The notes under the pieces were generated by a model. The model saw nothing but the letters and a program-made list of their open reading frames with translations. It had not been told where the DNA came from and ran no database searches. Both the position numbers and the translations under genes were made by a program. From Roseovarius albus (GTDB taxonomy: Bacteria; Pseudomonadota; Alphaproteobacteria; Rhodobacterales; Rhodobacteraceae), in contig NZ_FWFX01000005.1 of assembly GCF_900172335.1 (NCBI RefSeq), forward strand, positions 62,001-126,000: a stretch of DNA of 64,000 nucleotides, given 5' to 3'. Of the stretch, positions 41,984 through 52,539 are shown one piece after another. How positions within the stretch are numbered: the stretch's first letter is position 1; each line of letters starts with the position of its first letter.

Positions 41984-42031
41984 CAAGTTTGAGCAATCCT
42001 AAATCCACAAGCATTAGGTTAAGGGTCGACA

Positions 42032-43534
42032 ATGGCTGCGTGGGATTATGTTGGGATAATATTATGCGCTGTTATGCTGTCGGTGCTTGTGATCTTCGTC
42101 GCATCAAGGCTAACGGCAGAAAAACCCGTTATCATGCAGGCCAAACCCGAAGCCGCCCGTTTTTTGTTTCGCTCTGATCAGTTGGTAAATCACAATCTTG
42201 AAGAATTTGAGCATGATCTCAGCGTTGCGGCCCAGTTGCAAACTTGGGGTGACTTTAAGAAATGGATAGGTTCGCGATTTGGAACGCTGCTTGATACTCT
42301 GGAAAAACAACCCCTCCAAAACATCGAGATTCTTAAAGAACTTGATGGGAAAGCTACGCTCACGATTTGCAGTAACAGCGACGGACATCACGTTACATTA
42401 ACCGACCCGTCTTCCTACTCTCCCGCCGTCAAACATCAACAATTGAACAATGACAAAAGTCACAAGTCATTAGAAACCGCAATTGACCGCGCCCCATTCG
42501 CAATCCTCCAGATCAACAAAGAAAGCAATCAACGTCGCGAAAATGCGTTGTGGAAGAGGTTCTCAATCGAAGAGAAGGCAGAACTGGAGCAGCCCCTATC
42601 TGACATGCTGAAGTCCGAAATGAGCGGACCAAAACAGATTTCATTTAACCATTCCACAAGTCAAAAATGGCTTGAGCTATCTGTGCAAGACACCGGGGAT
42701 GACTGGCTATGTTATACAACTGACATTTCTGATTTGGTCGAAGCTAAAAACGCTCAACGCGCGTTTTTACAAACATTAACAAAAACATTTGCCAATCTTT
42801 CGACAGGTCTGTGCGTTTTTGATCGCGATCATAGAATGGTGCTGTTCAACCCAGCTCTGGTCAATTTGACAAAATTACCGATCGACTTTCTTAGCGCGCG
42901 GCCGAACCTGATGAGCTTTTTCGACAAGCTTCGCGATTTGCAGATGATGCCTGAGCCCAAAAACTATTCCGCATGGCGCATCCAGATAAACCAGATGATC
43001 GCAAGCGCCATTGGTGGACTTTACGACGAAACCTGGGCGCTGCCGAGTGGATTAACATATCGCATCACAGGACGACCGCACCCTGATGGGGCAGTCGCGT
43101 TTTTGATCGAAAACATTACCGATGATGTGGTACTGACCCATCGCTATCGCGCGCAAATTGACATGCGGCAAAGCGCTCTTGATTCACTCGACGATGCCAT
43201 AGCCGTCTTTTCGCAGGGCAAGAGCCTGTTGTTCTGCAATGCCGCTTTAGCACGGTTGATCAATTTCGATCCCGACCAAAGCATTACAGAGATCACTCCA
43301 AAGGATCTGATAGCGAGATGTGAAAGTTCGACAGCTTACAAAGCTGATTGGTCAGCAATAACATCTAAGCTTATGGAGTCGCGCCTTCAGGGATCCTATT
43401 CAAAGCTATTTCGCAACAAAAATGCATTGGATCTACATTGTCAGATTTCACCATTGAGCGGGAACCAAACAATGTTGAAACTTTCCTTTCAGAAGCGATC
43501 CGAAACCAAAGTGCCGCAACCCGAAATCGCTTGA
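42032..43534 (+). CDS. divL: PAS-domain protein in the DivL position, lacking kinase domains
   Basis: 500 residues. One N-terminal membrane helix (about 5-25), a poorly conserved region to about 145, then three PAS-like modules (about 150-240, 255-380 with GLCVFDRDHRMVLFNPAL, and 385-490 with DAIAVFSQGKSLLFCNAAL). Caulobacter DivL has the same start and PAS modules but continues into DHp and ATPase domains; here the gene ends after the last PAS with no HisKA or HATPase motif, and tsaE follows immediately. Synteny with tsaE-amgK-murU-addB-addA supports DivL. DivL controls the CckA-CtrA phosphorelay without needing kinase activity, so a kinase-free form is plausible. A consensus CtrA box lies upstream. 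Confidence 0.7.
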   Translation: MAAWDYVGIILCAVMLSVLVIFVASRLTAEKPVIMQAKPEAARFLFRSDQLVNHNLEEFEHDLSVAAQLQTWGDFKKWIGSRFGTLLDTLEKQPLQNIEILKELDGKATLTICSNSDGHHVTLTDPSSYSPAVKHQQLNNDKSHKSLETAIDRAPFAILQINKESNQRRENALWKRFSIEEKAELEQPLSDMLKSEMSGPKQISFNHSTSQKWLELSVQDTGDDWLCYTTDISDLVEAKNAQRAFLQTLTKTFANLSTGLCVFDRDHRMVLFNPALVNLTKLPIDFLSARPNLMSFFDKLRDLQMMPEPKNYSAWRIQINQMIASAIGGLYDETWALPSGLTYRITGRPHPDGAVAFLIENITDDVVLTHRYRAQIDMRQSALDSLDDAIAVFSQGKSLLFCNAALARLINFDPDQSITEITPKDLIARCESSTAYKADWSAITSKLMESRLQGSYSKLFRNKNALDLHCQISPLSGNQTMLKLSFQKRSETKVPQPEIA

Positions 43535-43574
43535 TCCATGTTGCAGGTCACGGCGGGGCGTGTAATGTCACATC

Positions 43575-44057
43575 ATGTCCGCGAGCAGCTACACAATCAC
43601 GACACGTTCATCCTATGAAACTTGCAAACTTGCGCAGCGTTTAGCCCCGCAATTGCAGATGGGTGACGTGGTTTTGCTGACTGGTGAAATCGGTACCGGT
43701 AAAACCCATTTCGCCCGCTGCCTGATACGTTCGCTTATGGATGTGCCTGAAGACATTCCATCTCCGACATTCACTCTGGTACAAACTTACGAAACCAAAG
43801 GATTTGAGATCTGGCATAGTGATCTCTATCGCCTTAGCGATATCTATGAGATTGAAGAATTGGGGCTGACTGAAGCTTTTCAATCAGCGGTCTGTCTGAT
43901 CGAATGGCCCGACCGGCTCGGGCCGTTCACACCCGAGGGCGCACTGCACATCAGCATTTCCGGCAACGCCCAAAACGATACCCGCGACTGGTTATTGGAA
44001 TGGCAAAATACGAAGTGGACCACCAAACTTGAGGGGCTTTTGAATGGTAGCGCGTAG
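43575..44057 (+). CDS. tsaE: tRNA threonylcarbamoyladenosine biosynthesis ATPase
   Basis: ATPase of the TsaBDE complex that makes t6A37 of ANN-decoding tRNAs. 160 residues. P-loop GEIGTGKTH at 37-45, followed by the family motifs PSPTFTLVQTY and HSDLYRL, and a IEWPDRL motif late. It starts 41 bases after the PAS gene and overlaps amgK by 14 bases. Confidence 0.93.
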   Translation: MSASSYTITTRSSYETCKLAQRLAPQLQMGDVVLLTGEIGTGKTHFARCLIRSLMDVPEDIPSPTFTLVQTYETKGFEIWHSDLYRLSDIYEIEELGLTEAFQSAVCLIEWPDRLGPFTPEGALHISISGNAQNDTRDWLLEWQNTKWTTKLEGLLNGSA

Positions 44058-45069
44058 CGAATTGATGAATGCATTTATCGCCCGCTCTGGGTGGGACGGT
44101 GCCAATAGTACGATTGTGGCTGGCGATGCGTCCAACCGAAAGTATTTTCGTTTGACAAAAAGCGCTTCGGGCGAATCCGCAATCGTCATGGATGCACCGC
44201 CTGAAAAAGGTGAGGACACGAGGCCTTTCATCAAGATTTCGTCTCACCTAACAAATCTCGGATTCAGCGCTCCGCGTATTCTCGGGCAGGATGAGAGCAA
44301 CGGTTTTCTGCTGTTAGAAGATCTTGGTGACGACCTTTTTGCGCGGGTGTTAGAATTAGATATCTCGCTTGAAAATCGTCTCTATTCCTGCGCAACCGAG
44401 CTATTGACCAGGTTACACACTTATTGTGCCCCCGCTGATCTGGGTACGTACAATCCGGCACTGATGGCAGAATTGGCAACGCTCGCCTTTGATTGGTATC
44501 TGACGAACGCGGATCAAAAAAATGAAACGGCTGCCAAACTCTTCCGTCAGGAAATGCAACGTGTTTTGGAGGCAACAGCTGCGGGATCAGATGTGCTGAT
44601 TCAACGCGATTATCATGCGGAAAATCTACTGTGGCTCCCTGATCGTTCTGGCACCGCTCGCGTAGGATTGCTGGATTATCAGGATGCCCTAAAAGGCCAT
44701 CGCGCATACGATCTGGTTTCCCTATTGCAAGATGCCCGCCGCGATGTCAGTCCGCAAGTAGAGCAAAACATGCTCAAGCAGTACATCGCATTGGCTGAGA
44801 TGGATAAAGACGAATTCCTGCGGGCCTACTATTGCCTCGGTGCCCAGCGCAACCTGCGTATTGTCGGTGTTTTCGCCCGGCTTTGTGTTCGTGATGGCAA
44901 GGCCCACTATGTCGACCTGATCCCCCGCGTCTGGGGTTATCTGATGCATGATTTAGACCATCCAGCACTGGCTACCATCTCGGCGCTGGTGCATGAACAC
45001 CTGCCAGCCCCGTCTCCCGCAATTCTTCAAAGGCTTAAAGACAAATGCGCAATGCTCCAGACGCCCTGA
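44044..45069 (+). CDS. amgK: N-acetylmuramate/N-acetylglucosamine kinase (AmgK)
   Basis: Phosphotransferase that makes MurNAc 1-phosphate in cell-wall sugar recycling (Pseudomonas/Caulobacter type). 341 residues. APH-fold motifs: RDYHAENLLW with catalytic Asp and Asn, and LLDYQDALKGHRAYDL with the metal-binding Asp. N-terminal ASNRKYFRL is typical of this subgroup. It overlaps tsaE by 14 bases and murU by 25, so the recycling pair is tightly coupled. Confidence 0.9.
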   Translation: MVARSELMNAFIARSGWDGANSTIVAGDASNRKYFRLTKSASGESAIVMDAPPEKGEDTRPFIKISSHLTNLGFSAPRILGQDESNGFLLLEDLGDDLFARVLELDISLENRLYSCATELLTRLHTYCAPADLGTYNPALMAELATLAFDWYLTNADQKNETAAKLFRQEMQRVLEATAAGSDVLIQRDYHAENLLWLPDRSGTARVGLLDYQDALKGHRAYDLVSLLQDARRDVSPQVEQNMLKQYIALAEMDKDEFLRAYYCLGAQRNLRIVGVFARLCVRDGKAHYVDLIPRVWGYLMHDLDHPALATISALVHEHLPAPSPAILQRLKDKCAMLQTP

Positions 45070-45737
45070 TGTTATTTGCTGCGGGCTTTGGCACGCGCAT
45101 GGGTGCGCTGACAGCGGACCGCCCCAAGCCAATGATCCCGGTGGCTGGAAAGCCGCTGATTGATCATGCTCTTGAGCAGATTAACGGGTTTAGCATCAGC
45201 ACCATCGTGGCCAACCTGCATTACAAACCGGAACATATTGCATCCCACCTTGCCGGTTCGGGGATTCAGTTTTCCGATGAAAGCGATGAAATTCTTGAAA
45301 CTGGTGGCGGGCTGCGCGCAGCACTGCCTAAACTGGGAGATGGCCCGGTGTTTACCATGAACACCGATGCGGTGTGGCAGGGTCCAAACCCCTTGGCGAT
45401 GCTGGCGCAAAACTGGGACCCGAAAAAGATGGACGCGCTTTTGCTTTGCGTCCCGCTAGAACATGCGGTCAATCATGCCGGATCGGGAGACTTTCTGATT
45501 GATACTGTCGGCTGCGCCAGACGTGGGCCGGGCTTGGTCTACTCTGGCCTACAAATCATAAAAACTGAGGGTCTGAATGCTATTCCAGACAGAGCCTTTT
45601 CCCTGAATGTGTTGTGGAACCAGATGCTGGATAAGGGCCGGCTTCACGCCATCGCATACCCCGGGCAATGGGTCGATGTAGGATCGCCTGAGGGCATTCT
45701 TGCTGCTGAAGCCGTGCTTGGGGAAGGAAATGTTTGA
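45045..45737 (+). CDS. murU: N-acetylmuramate alpha-1-phosphate uridylyltransferase (MurU)
   Basis: Converts MurNAc 1-phosphate and UTP to UDP-MurNAc, bypassing fosfomycin-sensitive de novo synthesis. 230 residues. Nucleotide-binding LFAAGFGTRM followed by RPKPMIPVAGKP, sugar-site ETGGGLR, and a metal aspartate in NTDAVW. Functionally paired with amgK just upstream (25-base overlap) and overlapping addB by 8 bases. Confidence 0.9.
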   Translation: MRNAPDALMLFAAGFGTRMGALTADRPKPMIPVAGKPLIDHALEQINGFSISTIVANLHYKPEHIASHLAGSGIQFSDESDEILETGGGLRAALPKLGDGPVFTMNTDAVWQGPNPLAMLAQNWDPKKMDALLLCVPLEHAVNHAGSGDFLIDTVGCARRGPGLVYSGLQIIKTEGLNAIPDRAFSLNVLWNQMLDKGRLHAIAYPGQWVDVGSPEGILAAEAVLGEGNV

Positions 45738-48678
45738 TCCTTCAGATACGCCACGCCTTTTTGGTGTCCCATTGGGTGTCGACTTTCCAAAAGCGTTAGT
45801 CAACGGGTTGCTGGAGCGGAACAGCACCTTGCCTGCGGAGGCGCTGGCACGTGCCCAGATTGTTGTGAATACCTCGCGTATGGCCCGGCGCGTCCGCACT
45901 TTGTTTGACCAGGGCCCGGCATGCCTGCTGCCAAAGATCACGCTAATCGGGCAATTACCGGACGAGTTTTTACCCGGACAACTTCCCCAACCTGCACAAT
46001 CGTTGCGGAGGCGGCTTGAAATCGCTCAGCTGATCATGCGTCTTTTGGAAAGCGACCCCAGCATCGCGCCAATAAACTCGGCATACGATTTGGCCGATCA
46101 ACTGGTAAATTTGATTGGTGAAATGCAGGGCGAAGGGGTGTCGCCGGATGAGATTGAATCGCTCGACATTACAGATCAGTCTGGTCACTGGCAACGCATA
46201 AAGTCCTTCTTAAGCATTGTTAGACCCTATTTTGATAGTAAAATTGACGAACCCGACCCCGAGGCAAGACAACGATTGGCAATCGAACGACTAGCCGCCG
46301 TTTGGGAACAAGAACCACCGCAACACCCGGTTATCATCGCGGGATCCACCGGTTCACGCGGTGCAACTATGTTATTGATGAAGGCCGTCGCAAAACTGCC
46401 CAAGGGCGCAGTAATCTTACCCGGCTTCGATTTTGATATGCCGCATGCTGTTTGGGACAATTTGATGCCCAGAAGCACTAAATCTTTGCCGCTGGAAGAT
46501 CATCCACAATATCGGTTCGCCAATTTGATGGATCAACTCGGCATGAACCGAGCGGATATTTTGGCGTGGGATCAAACACAACCAGCAGATCCAGAACGCA
46601 ATAAGGTCTTTTCTTTGGCACTGCGCCCTGCGCCCATCACTGACCAATGGTTGATCGACGGGCCCAAGTTATCCGATCTGTGTAAAGCAATGCAGAGTAC
46701 GACCTTGGTCGAGGCCCCAAACCAACGGGTAGAAGCAATGGCCATTGCGATGCGGTTGCGGCAAGCGGCCGGGGATGGCGCAACTGCAGCTCTTATATCG
46801 CCGGATAGGACGCTGACCCGTCAGGTTTCGGCCGCATTGGATCGCTGGAATATCACACCAGACGACAGTGCGGGTTTACCGCTCAATCGTTCCGCATCCG
46901 GGCGATTCCTGCGCCATGTGGGCGACCTGTTTCGTCAGTCCTTAAATTCGGAGCTGCTGTTAACGCTGCTCAAACATCCACTTTGCCATGCCGGGATTGA
47001 GCGCGGGCCGCATCTACGTCTGACGCGAGAGCTGGAGCTATATCTACGCCGAAAGGCAATTCCATTCCCGAATGAAGCAACTCTGATGCTTTGGGCGGAA
47101 AGCGGCGGCCATGAAGGTTCAGAAGCTTGGGTTAGATGGCTCTGTTCCTGTCTGATAGCAAAAATTGATGTATCAGAAAAGCCAATGCAAGACTGGGTCG
47201 AGCAGCATATCAACCTTGCCGAAAAATTGTCCGGGGGTGTCGATCCGGATGATGCGCCTGCGGTTTGGTCAGGGGACTCTGGGCTGGCAGCGCATGCGCT
47301 GATGCAGGAACTGGCGGAAGCTGCCTCTGCGGCAGGGGTGTTGAACAGCTTTGATTACGTCAATATCTTTTCCTCTGTTCTTTCACAGAAAGAAGTGCGC
47401 AATCCGATCACCCCACATCCGAATATCTTGATATGGGGCACACTCGAAGCCCGCGTTCAGGGCGCTGACCTGCTTATATTGGCGGGGCTCAACGAGGGGT
47501 CATGGCCCGAAAGCCCCAAGCCCGATCCCTGGTTGAACAGAGCTTTGCGTGATCAGGCCGGATTGCTGCTGCCCGAACGACGGACCGGGCTATCGGCTCA
47601 CGATTTTCAACAGGCTGCAAGCGCCCCTGAGGTTTGGTTTACAAGATCAATTCGCACGGACGATTCTGAAACCATCACGTCTCGGTGGCTTAACCGTTTG
47701 CAAAACTTGCTGTCTGGCCTGCCGGATCAGCGCGGACCTGAGGCCTTGAATGAAATGCGGGTGCGCGGCGCACTATGGCTGGATTACGTGCGCGAACTTG
47801 AACAACCAAGATCAATTGATCCGGCAACACGTCCGGCCCCATGTCCCCCAACGATGGCCCGGCCCGGTGGCTTGTCCGTCACCGAAATTCGGCATCTGAT
47901 CCGTGATCCCTATGCCATTTATGCCAAACATGTGTTGAACTTGCGCCCGCTCGATCCTTTAATGAGGGGCCCAGATCCGGCCATTAGAGGCACGGTGCTG
48001 CATAAAGTTCTCGAGGTTTTCATCAAGGAAACTCTGGCAAACCCCTATGCATTCACCAAAGACCGCTTGCTGAATGTTACAAACGAAATACTGGAAGTCG
48101 AGGTTCCGTGGGTCGAGGCGCGCATACTGTGGCTTGCGCGCATGGAACAGATTGCCGACTGGTTTATCGATACCGAGCATGCTCGCCGCGTGATCGCTAT
48201 GCCCACAGCATTTGAGGCGCGCGGTAGTGCAAGTTTTTCTGATCCTGACTTTACCTTACGCGGCACAGCCGACCGAATAGACATGGATGAGACAGGCCAA
48301 GTTCATGTCTATGACTACAAAACCGGCACGCCACCATCCAAGGAACAACAGGTTCACTTTGATAAGCAGTTACTGCTGGAAGCAGCAATTGCGCAGCAAT
48401 CCGGCTTTGGAGAACTGGCCCCGGCACAGGTTGCGCGTGCTGTTTATATCGGGCTTGCCAGTGGCGGGAAAGAGGTTGAAGCGCCGCTAGCAGAGGAACC
48501 GCCTGAGATCACCTGGGAAAAGTTAAAGAAGCTGATTTCAGCTTATTCAGAGACTGAAACGGGCTATACTGCCCGTCGCGCCATGCATCTGAAACGTGAT
48601 TATGGTGATTATGATCAGCTCTCGCGTTATGGCGAATGGGACATCACGGATGACCCGGAAAAATCGAGGGTCGGATGA
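45730..48678 (+). CDS. addB: AddB subunit of the AddAB helicase-nuclease
   Basis: Subunit of the double-strand break repair complex that resects DNA ends and loads RecA. 982 residues. The N-terminal half is an inactivated helicase-like region (VNTSRMARRVRTLF); the C-terminal RecB-family nuclease domain shows RGTVLHKVLE, LRGTADRID and YDYKTG (the DxK catalytic core). ATG 45730, preceded by GGGGAAGG, is chosen over 45700. No Fe-S cysteine set as in Bacillus AddB was recognised, in line with the alphaproteobacterial type. It overlaps addA by 4 bases. Confidence 0.9.
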   Translation: MFDPSDTPRLFGVPLGVDFPKALVNGLLERNSTLPAEALARAQIVVNTSRMARRVRTLFDQGPACLLPKITLIGQLPDEFLPGQLPQPAQSLRRRLEIAQLIMRLLESDPSIAPINSAYDLADQLVNLIGEMQGEGVSPDEIESLDITDQSGHWQRIKSFLSIVRPYFDSKIDEPDPEARQRLAIERLAAVWEQEPPQHPVIIAGSTGSRGATMLLMKAVAKLPKGAVILPGFDFDMPHAVWDNLMPRSTKSLPLEDHPQYRFANLMDQLGMNRADILAWDQTQPADPERNKVFSLALRPAPITDQWLIDGPKLSDLCKAMQSTTLVEAPNQRVEAMAIAMRLRQAAGDGATAALISPDRTLTRQVSAALDRWNITPDDSAGLPLNRSASGRFLRHVGDLFRQSLNSELLLTLLKHPLCHAGIERGPHLRLTRELELYLRRKAIPFPNEATLMLWAESGGHEGSEAWVRWLCSCLIAKIDVSEKPMQDWVEQHINLAEKLSGGVDPDDAPAVWSGDSGLAAHALMQELAEAASAAGVLNSFDYVNIFSSVLSQKEVRNPITPHPNILIWGTLEARVQGADLLILAGLNEGSWPESPKPDPWLNRALRDQAGLLLPERRTGLSAHDFQQAASAPEVWFTRSIRTDDSETITSRWLNRLQNLLSGLPDQRGPEALNEMRVRGALWLDYVRELEQPRSIDPATRPAPCPPTMARPGGLSVTEIRHLIRDPYAIYAKHVLNLRPLDPLMRGPDPAIRGTVLHKVLEVFIKETLANPYAFTKDRLLNVTNEILEVEVPWVEARILWLARMEQIADWFIDTEHARRVIAMPTAFEARGSASFSDPDFTLRGTADRIDMDETGQVHVYDYKTGTPPSKEQQVHFDKQLLLEAAIAQQSGFGELAPAQVARAVYIGLASGGKEVEAPLAEEPPEITWEKLKKLISAYSETETGYTARRAMHLKRDYGDYDQLSRYGEWDITDDPEKSRVG

Positions 48679-51600
48679 TGAAGCGCGATGCCGCCACCCA
48701 AAGGCAAATCGATGCAGCAAGGCCGGATCGCTCGACATGGCTTTCGGCAAACGCCGGGTCAGGAAAAACCCGGGTTTTGACTGATCGCGTTGCGCGGCTT
48801 TTGTTGGATCAGGTCGACCCCCAGCACATTTTGTGCCTGACCTACACCAAGGCCGCCGCCAGCGAGATGCAAAACCGCCTGTTTCAGCGGCTGGGTGAAT
48901 GGGCAATGCTGGATGACAAAGCTCTAGCAGAAGCCTTGCGGGTCCTTGGATATGAAGGCGCGATAACTTCGAAAATTCTTGCGGATGCTCGGCGGCTCTT
49001 TGCACGCGCAATCGAAACTCCAGGCGGACTCAAGGTTCAAACGATCCACTCGTTTTGCTCTTCGCTTTTGCGCCGCTTTCCACTGGAATCGGGAGTGAGT
49101 CCGCAATTCGTGGAAATGGATGAACGCGCCGCCGCGCAACTGCGAGGAGAGGTGATCGAGAGCCTCGCCACCAGTGCACATTCAAGTGTTCTGGCAAAAG
49201 TCGCACGCTACTTTTCCGGCGAAACACTTGCAGACCTTGCCGCCGAAGTCGTGCGCCACCAAACGCTGTTTGACCAGGCGCAAGACAAGGGCGAACTACA
49301 TCGTCAGTTCGATATCTCTGATGGTCTGACAACTGATGATCTGACTTCTTCCGTTTTCCTTGGTGGGGAAATGGAACTGTTGCAGGTTTTGACCTCTGCA
49401 TTGCGCCAAAGTGGTACCAACGATCAAAAGGCCGGCGCGCAATTGGCAATGGTCAAAAATGTTGGCATCGAAGCATTACCCATTCTTGAATCAGTATTTC
49501 TAACAAAAAGCGGGAAAAACCCATTTTCGGCTAAGATAGGCTCTTTTCCAACCAAAGCGTGCCGTGAAAACCTTGCCATTTCCATGCCGCAAATCGAAGC
49601 GCTGATGCACCGGGTCGAAGATGCACGCAAATCCCGGGTCGCCCTCAATGCTATGACCAAAACACAGGTGCTGTATGACTTTGCAGAGACATTTTTGCCC
49701 GCCTACAGGAAAGCGAAACAATTTCTTGGCAGGTTGGATTTTGATGACCTGATCCTTAAGGCGCGCGCGTTGCTGACCAACCCGGATGTGGCGGCTTGGG
49801 TGCTGTTTCGACTGGATGGCGGGATTGATCATATTCTTGTGGATGAGGCACAGGACACCAGCCCGGTACAATGGCAGGTGATTGAACGGCTGGCGCAGGA
49901 GTTCACCAGCGGGGAAGGTGCGCGGGCTGATGTTTTGCGCACCATCTTTGTTGTCGGTGATAAGAAGCAATCGATCTACTCCTTCCAAGGGGCCGATCCC
50001 GGGGAATTCGACAGGATGCAGGCAGAATTTGATCAACGCCTCGCTTCAGTGGGAACGCCTTTACAACCACTCGAGATGGAATATTCTTTCCGCTCTTCGC
50101 AGGCGATTTTGTCATTGGTCGATCAAACCTTTCAAAATCACGAATCCAGCGGGTTCATATCTGAACTCAAACACAAGGCCTTTCATCAAGACCTGCCGGG
50201 GAGGGTAGATCTCTGGCCTGTTGTGGAAAGGCGGGGCGAAGACGACGATTCTGAATGGTTTCAACCTGTTGACATCAAAGCAGCCAGTGACCCGAGCGTT
50301 GTTCTTGCTCACACAATCGCATCCAACATTCGACAGCTGATCGATTCAAAAGCAGCGGTTCCAGACGGACAAAGCATGCGCCCGGTGCGTGCGGGTGATT
50401 TCCTGATTTTGTTTCAAAAGCGCTCGGATCTGTTTCACGAAATCATCCGCGAGTGCAAAGCGCAGGATCTGCCCATTGCCGGGGCGGACCGCCTGAAAAT
50501 CGGGGCAGAATTGGCTGTGCGCGATCTTGTGGCGTTGTTGTCATTCCTTGCCACACCCGAAGACAGCCTGTCTTTGGCAGTTGTCTTGAAATCTCCGCTG
50601 TTTGGATGGACCGAAGGGCAACTTTACGAGCTGGCACATGGGCGATCTGACAAATACCTTTGGGCAACGTTGCGCAATCGTAGGGAGGAATTTCCTGAGG
50701 TCATGAAGACCCTCGACGATCTGCGCCAGCAAACTGACTATATGCGCCCCTATGAGCTTTTGGAGCGCATTCTCACCCGACATGACGGGCGTCGTTTGCT
50801 TTTGGGTCGCCTTGGGTTCGAGGCCGAAGACGGCATTGACGCGCTGCTGTCTCAAGCACTGGCCTATGAACAATCTGCGGCGGATAGCCTGACAGGGTTC
50901 TTGCAATGGATGCAGGCGGACGATCTGGAGATCAAACGCCAGCTCGAAAACTCTGGTGATCGCATTCGGGTGATGACAGTGCACGGGGCCAAAGGTCTTG
51001 AGGCGCCGATTGTGATTTTGGCAGACACCGCAAAGCAACAAAGCCGTCAACACGATCAGGTTGTGACCAAAGATAACACCGCGTTTTGGCGCACCAAATC
51101 AGATGAATCGCCCGCAAACCTGGCCAGAATCGCAGATCGCAAAAAAGAAGCCGCAGCCGCAGAACGCGATCGACTGCTCTACGTTGCCATGACACGTGCT
51201 GAAAAGTGGTTGATGGTGGCGGCCGCTGGCGACCTTGGCAAATCTGGTGACACCTGGCACGACAAAACACGCGGTGCGATGGAAGCACTTGGCGCCAAAG
51301 AGCACTCTTTTTTAAATGGGACAGGTCTGCGGCTTGAGCATGGGGATTGGTCTACTCCCATGGAAATAGCAGATTCTGAACCCCCAAAGGATCACACATA
51401 TCTGCCAGATTATTTCCATTCCACAGCCCCGACGCCTCAACCAGCAAAGCAAACCCTAAGCCCGTCGGAACTGGGTGGCGCCAAAGCGCTGCCCGGCGAC
51501 GAAGGCCTCGAGGAAGAGGTCGCCAAACGTCGTGGGCGGCAGATTCACTTGCTTTTGGAACATCTTCCCAATCTTCCATCCGAAAGCTGGACTCTATACG

Positions 51601-52037
51601 CAACGGATTTGCTGAGCCGTGGACCAGATGCGGCAGAAACGATACAGATCGAACCCTTGCTGGACGAGGCAAGGGTGGTTCTCACCAATCCTGATCTGGC
51701 AGAACTGTTTGAGTCGGGTGCATTGGCCGAAGTTCCGATCACTGCGTCGCTGCCTTCTCTCGGCAATCAACGCATCCACGGCATTATCGATCGATTGATC
51801 ATTCGCGGGGCCAGTGTTTTGGCAGTGGATTTTAAATCAAATGCGAGTGTCCCGACCTCGCCATGCACCTGTCCCGAAGGATTGCTGCGCCAAATGGGGG
51901 CCTATGCCGAGGCGCTGGCTCAAATATACCCCGATCATCAGATAGAGGTCGCACTGCTTTGGACCAAAACCGCCACTCTCATGCCCTTGCCGCACGATCT
52001 CGTGACAGACGCGCTGTCGCGTACGGTCATGCCTTGA
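48675..52037 (+). CDS. addA: AddA subunit of the AddAB helicase-nuclease
   Basis: UvrD-like helicase with a C-terminal nuclease. 1120 residues. Walker [10 protein letters not shown] (24-32), [11 protein letters not shown] motif Ia, DEAQDTSP (motif II), [14 protein letters not shown] (III), [15 protein letters not shown] (V), YVAMTRAE (VI), and a final VLAVDFKSN nuclease DxK core. Coupled to addB by ATGA. trxA follows after 65 bases, so the unit runs from tsaE at least to addA. Confidence 0.95.
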   Translation: MMKRDAATQRQIDAARPDRSTWLSANAGSGKTRVLTDRVARLLLDQVDPQHILCLTYTKAAASEMQNRLFQRLGEWAMLDDKALAEALRVLGYEGAITSKILADARRLFARAIETPGGLKVQTIHSFCSSLLRRFPLESGVSPQFVEMDERAAAQLRGEVIESLATSAHSSVLAKVARYFSGETLADLAAEVVRHQTLFDQAQDKGELHRQFDISDGLTTDDLTSSVFLGGEMELLQVLTSALRQSGTNDQKAGAQLAMVKNVGIEALPILESVFLTKSGKNPFSAKIGSFPTKACRENLAISMPQIEALMHRVEDARKSRVALNAMTKTQVLYDFAETFLPAYRKAKQFLGRLDFDDLILKARALLTNPDVAAWVLFRLDGGIDHILVDEAQDTSPVQWQVIERLAQEFTSGEGARADVLRTIFVVGDKKQSIYSFQGADPGEFDRMQAEFDQRLASVGTPLQPLEMEYSFRSSQAILSLVDQTFQNHESSGFISELKHKAFHQDLPGRVDLWPVVERRGEDDDSEWFQPVDIKAASDPSVVLAHTIASNIRQLIDSKAAVPDGQSMRPVRAGDFLILFQKRSDLFHEIIRECKAQDLPIAGADRLKIGAELAVRDLVALLSFLATPEDSLSLAVVLKSPLFGWTEGQLYELAHGRSDKYLWATLRNRREEFPEVMKTLDDLRQQTDYMRPYELLERILTRHDGRRLLLGRLGFEAEDGIDALLSQALAYEQSAADSLTGFLQWMQADDLEIKRQLENSGDRIRVMTVHGAKGLEAPIVILADTAKQQSRQHDQVVTKDNTAFWRTKSDESPANLARIADRKKEAAAAERDRLLYVAMTRAEKWLMVAAAGDLGKSGDTWHDKTRGAMEALGAKEHSFLNGTGLRLEHGDWSTPMEIADSEPPKDHTYLPDYFHSTAPTPQPAKQTLSPSELGGAKALPGDEGLEEEVAKRRGRQIHLLLEHLPNLPSESWTLYATDLLSRGPDAAETIQIEPLLDEARVVLTNPDLAELFESGALAEVPITASLPSLGNQRIHGIIDRLIIRGASVLAVDFKSNASVPTSPCTCPEGLLRQMGAYAEALAQIYPDHQIEVALLWTKTATLMPLPHDLVTDALSRTVMP

Positions 52038-52102
52038 CGCCCACGCCCGGCGTTCTTACGTTCGCACCCAAGTTCAACACACCCTTTTCAGGAGTCTGCC
52101 AA

Positions 52103-52423
52103 ATGTCCACCGTTGCCGTAACCGATGCCACCTTTGACGCCGAAGTCAAAAACTCTGATGTCCCTGTTGTCGTAGATTTCTGGGCCGAGTGGTGTGGCCC
52201 TTGCAAACAAATTGGACCCGCGTTGGAAGAGTTAGCAGCCGAAATGGGTGGCAAGATTAAAATTGCAAAGGTTGACGTTGACAGTAACCCGAACTCGGCC
52301 GCCGCCATGGGCGTTCGCGGTATCCCAGCGTTGTTCATTTTCAAAGATGGCGAAGTCATCTCAAACCGCGCTGGCGCCGCACCAAAGGCCGCGCTGCAAA
52401 GCTGGATCGAAGACAGTATCTAA
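52103..52423 (+). CDS. trxA: Thioredoxin
   Basis: 106-residue cytosolic thiol-disulfide carrier. Active site WCGPCK, cis-proline loop GIPALFIF, and the buried Asp in [11 protein letters not shown] 52103 is preceded by AGGAG; the longer frame from 51863 overlaps addA and is not coding. It is the last gene before a strong terminator and sits in the conserved addB-addA-trxA order. Confidence 0.97.
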   Translation: MSTVAVTDATFDAEVKNSDVPVVVDFWAEWCGPCKQIGPALEELAAEMGGKIKIAKVDVDSNPNSAAAMGVRGIPALFIFKDGEVISNRAGAAPKAALQSWIEDSI

Positions 52424-52447
52424 GTCCGATTTACCGGAAATTCGATC

Positions 52448-52473
52448 AGGGCTCGCCTTTGCGGGCCCTTTTT
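52448..52473 (+). terminator. Rho-independent terminator after trxA
   Basis: AGGGCTCGC / GCGGGCCCT arms with one G-U wobble, loop CTTT, followed by TTTTTC. Lies 25 bases past the trxA stop. Confidence 0.85.
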
Positions 52474-52482
52474 CTTGCACTA

Positions 52483-52517
52483 TTTCTTGCACCTTGGCCC
52501 AACCCCTTCCATATAAG
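52483..52517 (+). promoter_or_regulatory. Possible hslV promoter (heat-shock-like)
   Basis: CTTGCA at 52486 and TCCATAT at 52508 resemble the RpoH -35 and -10 elements, with a gap (16 bases) slightly longer than the usual 13-15. It is 23 bases from the hslV start. TTTCTTGCAC occurs twice in tandem (52471-52480 and 52483-52492). Confidence 0.3.
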
Positions 52518-52539
52518 TTGGCAACATGACGGAGGCCCC

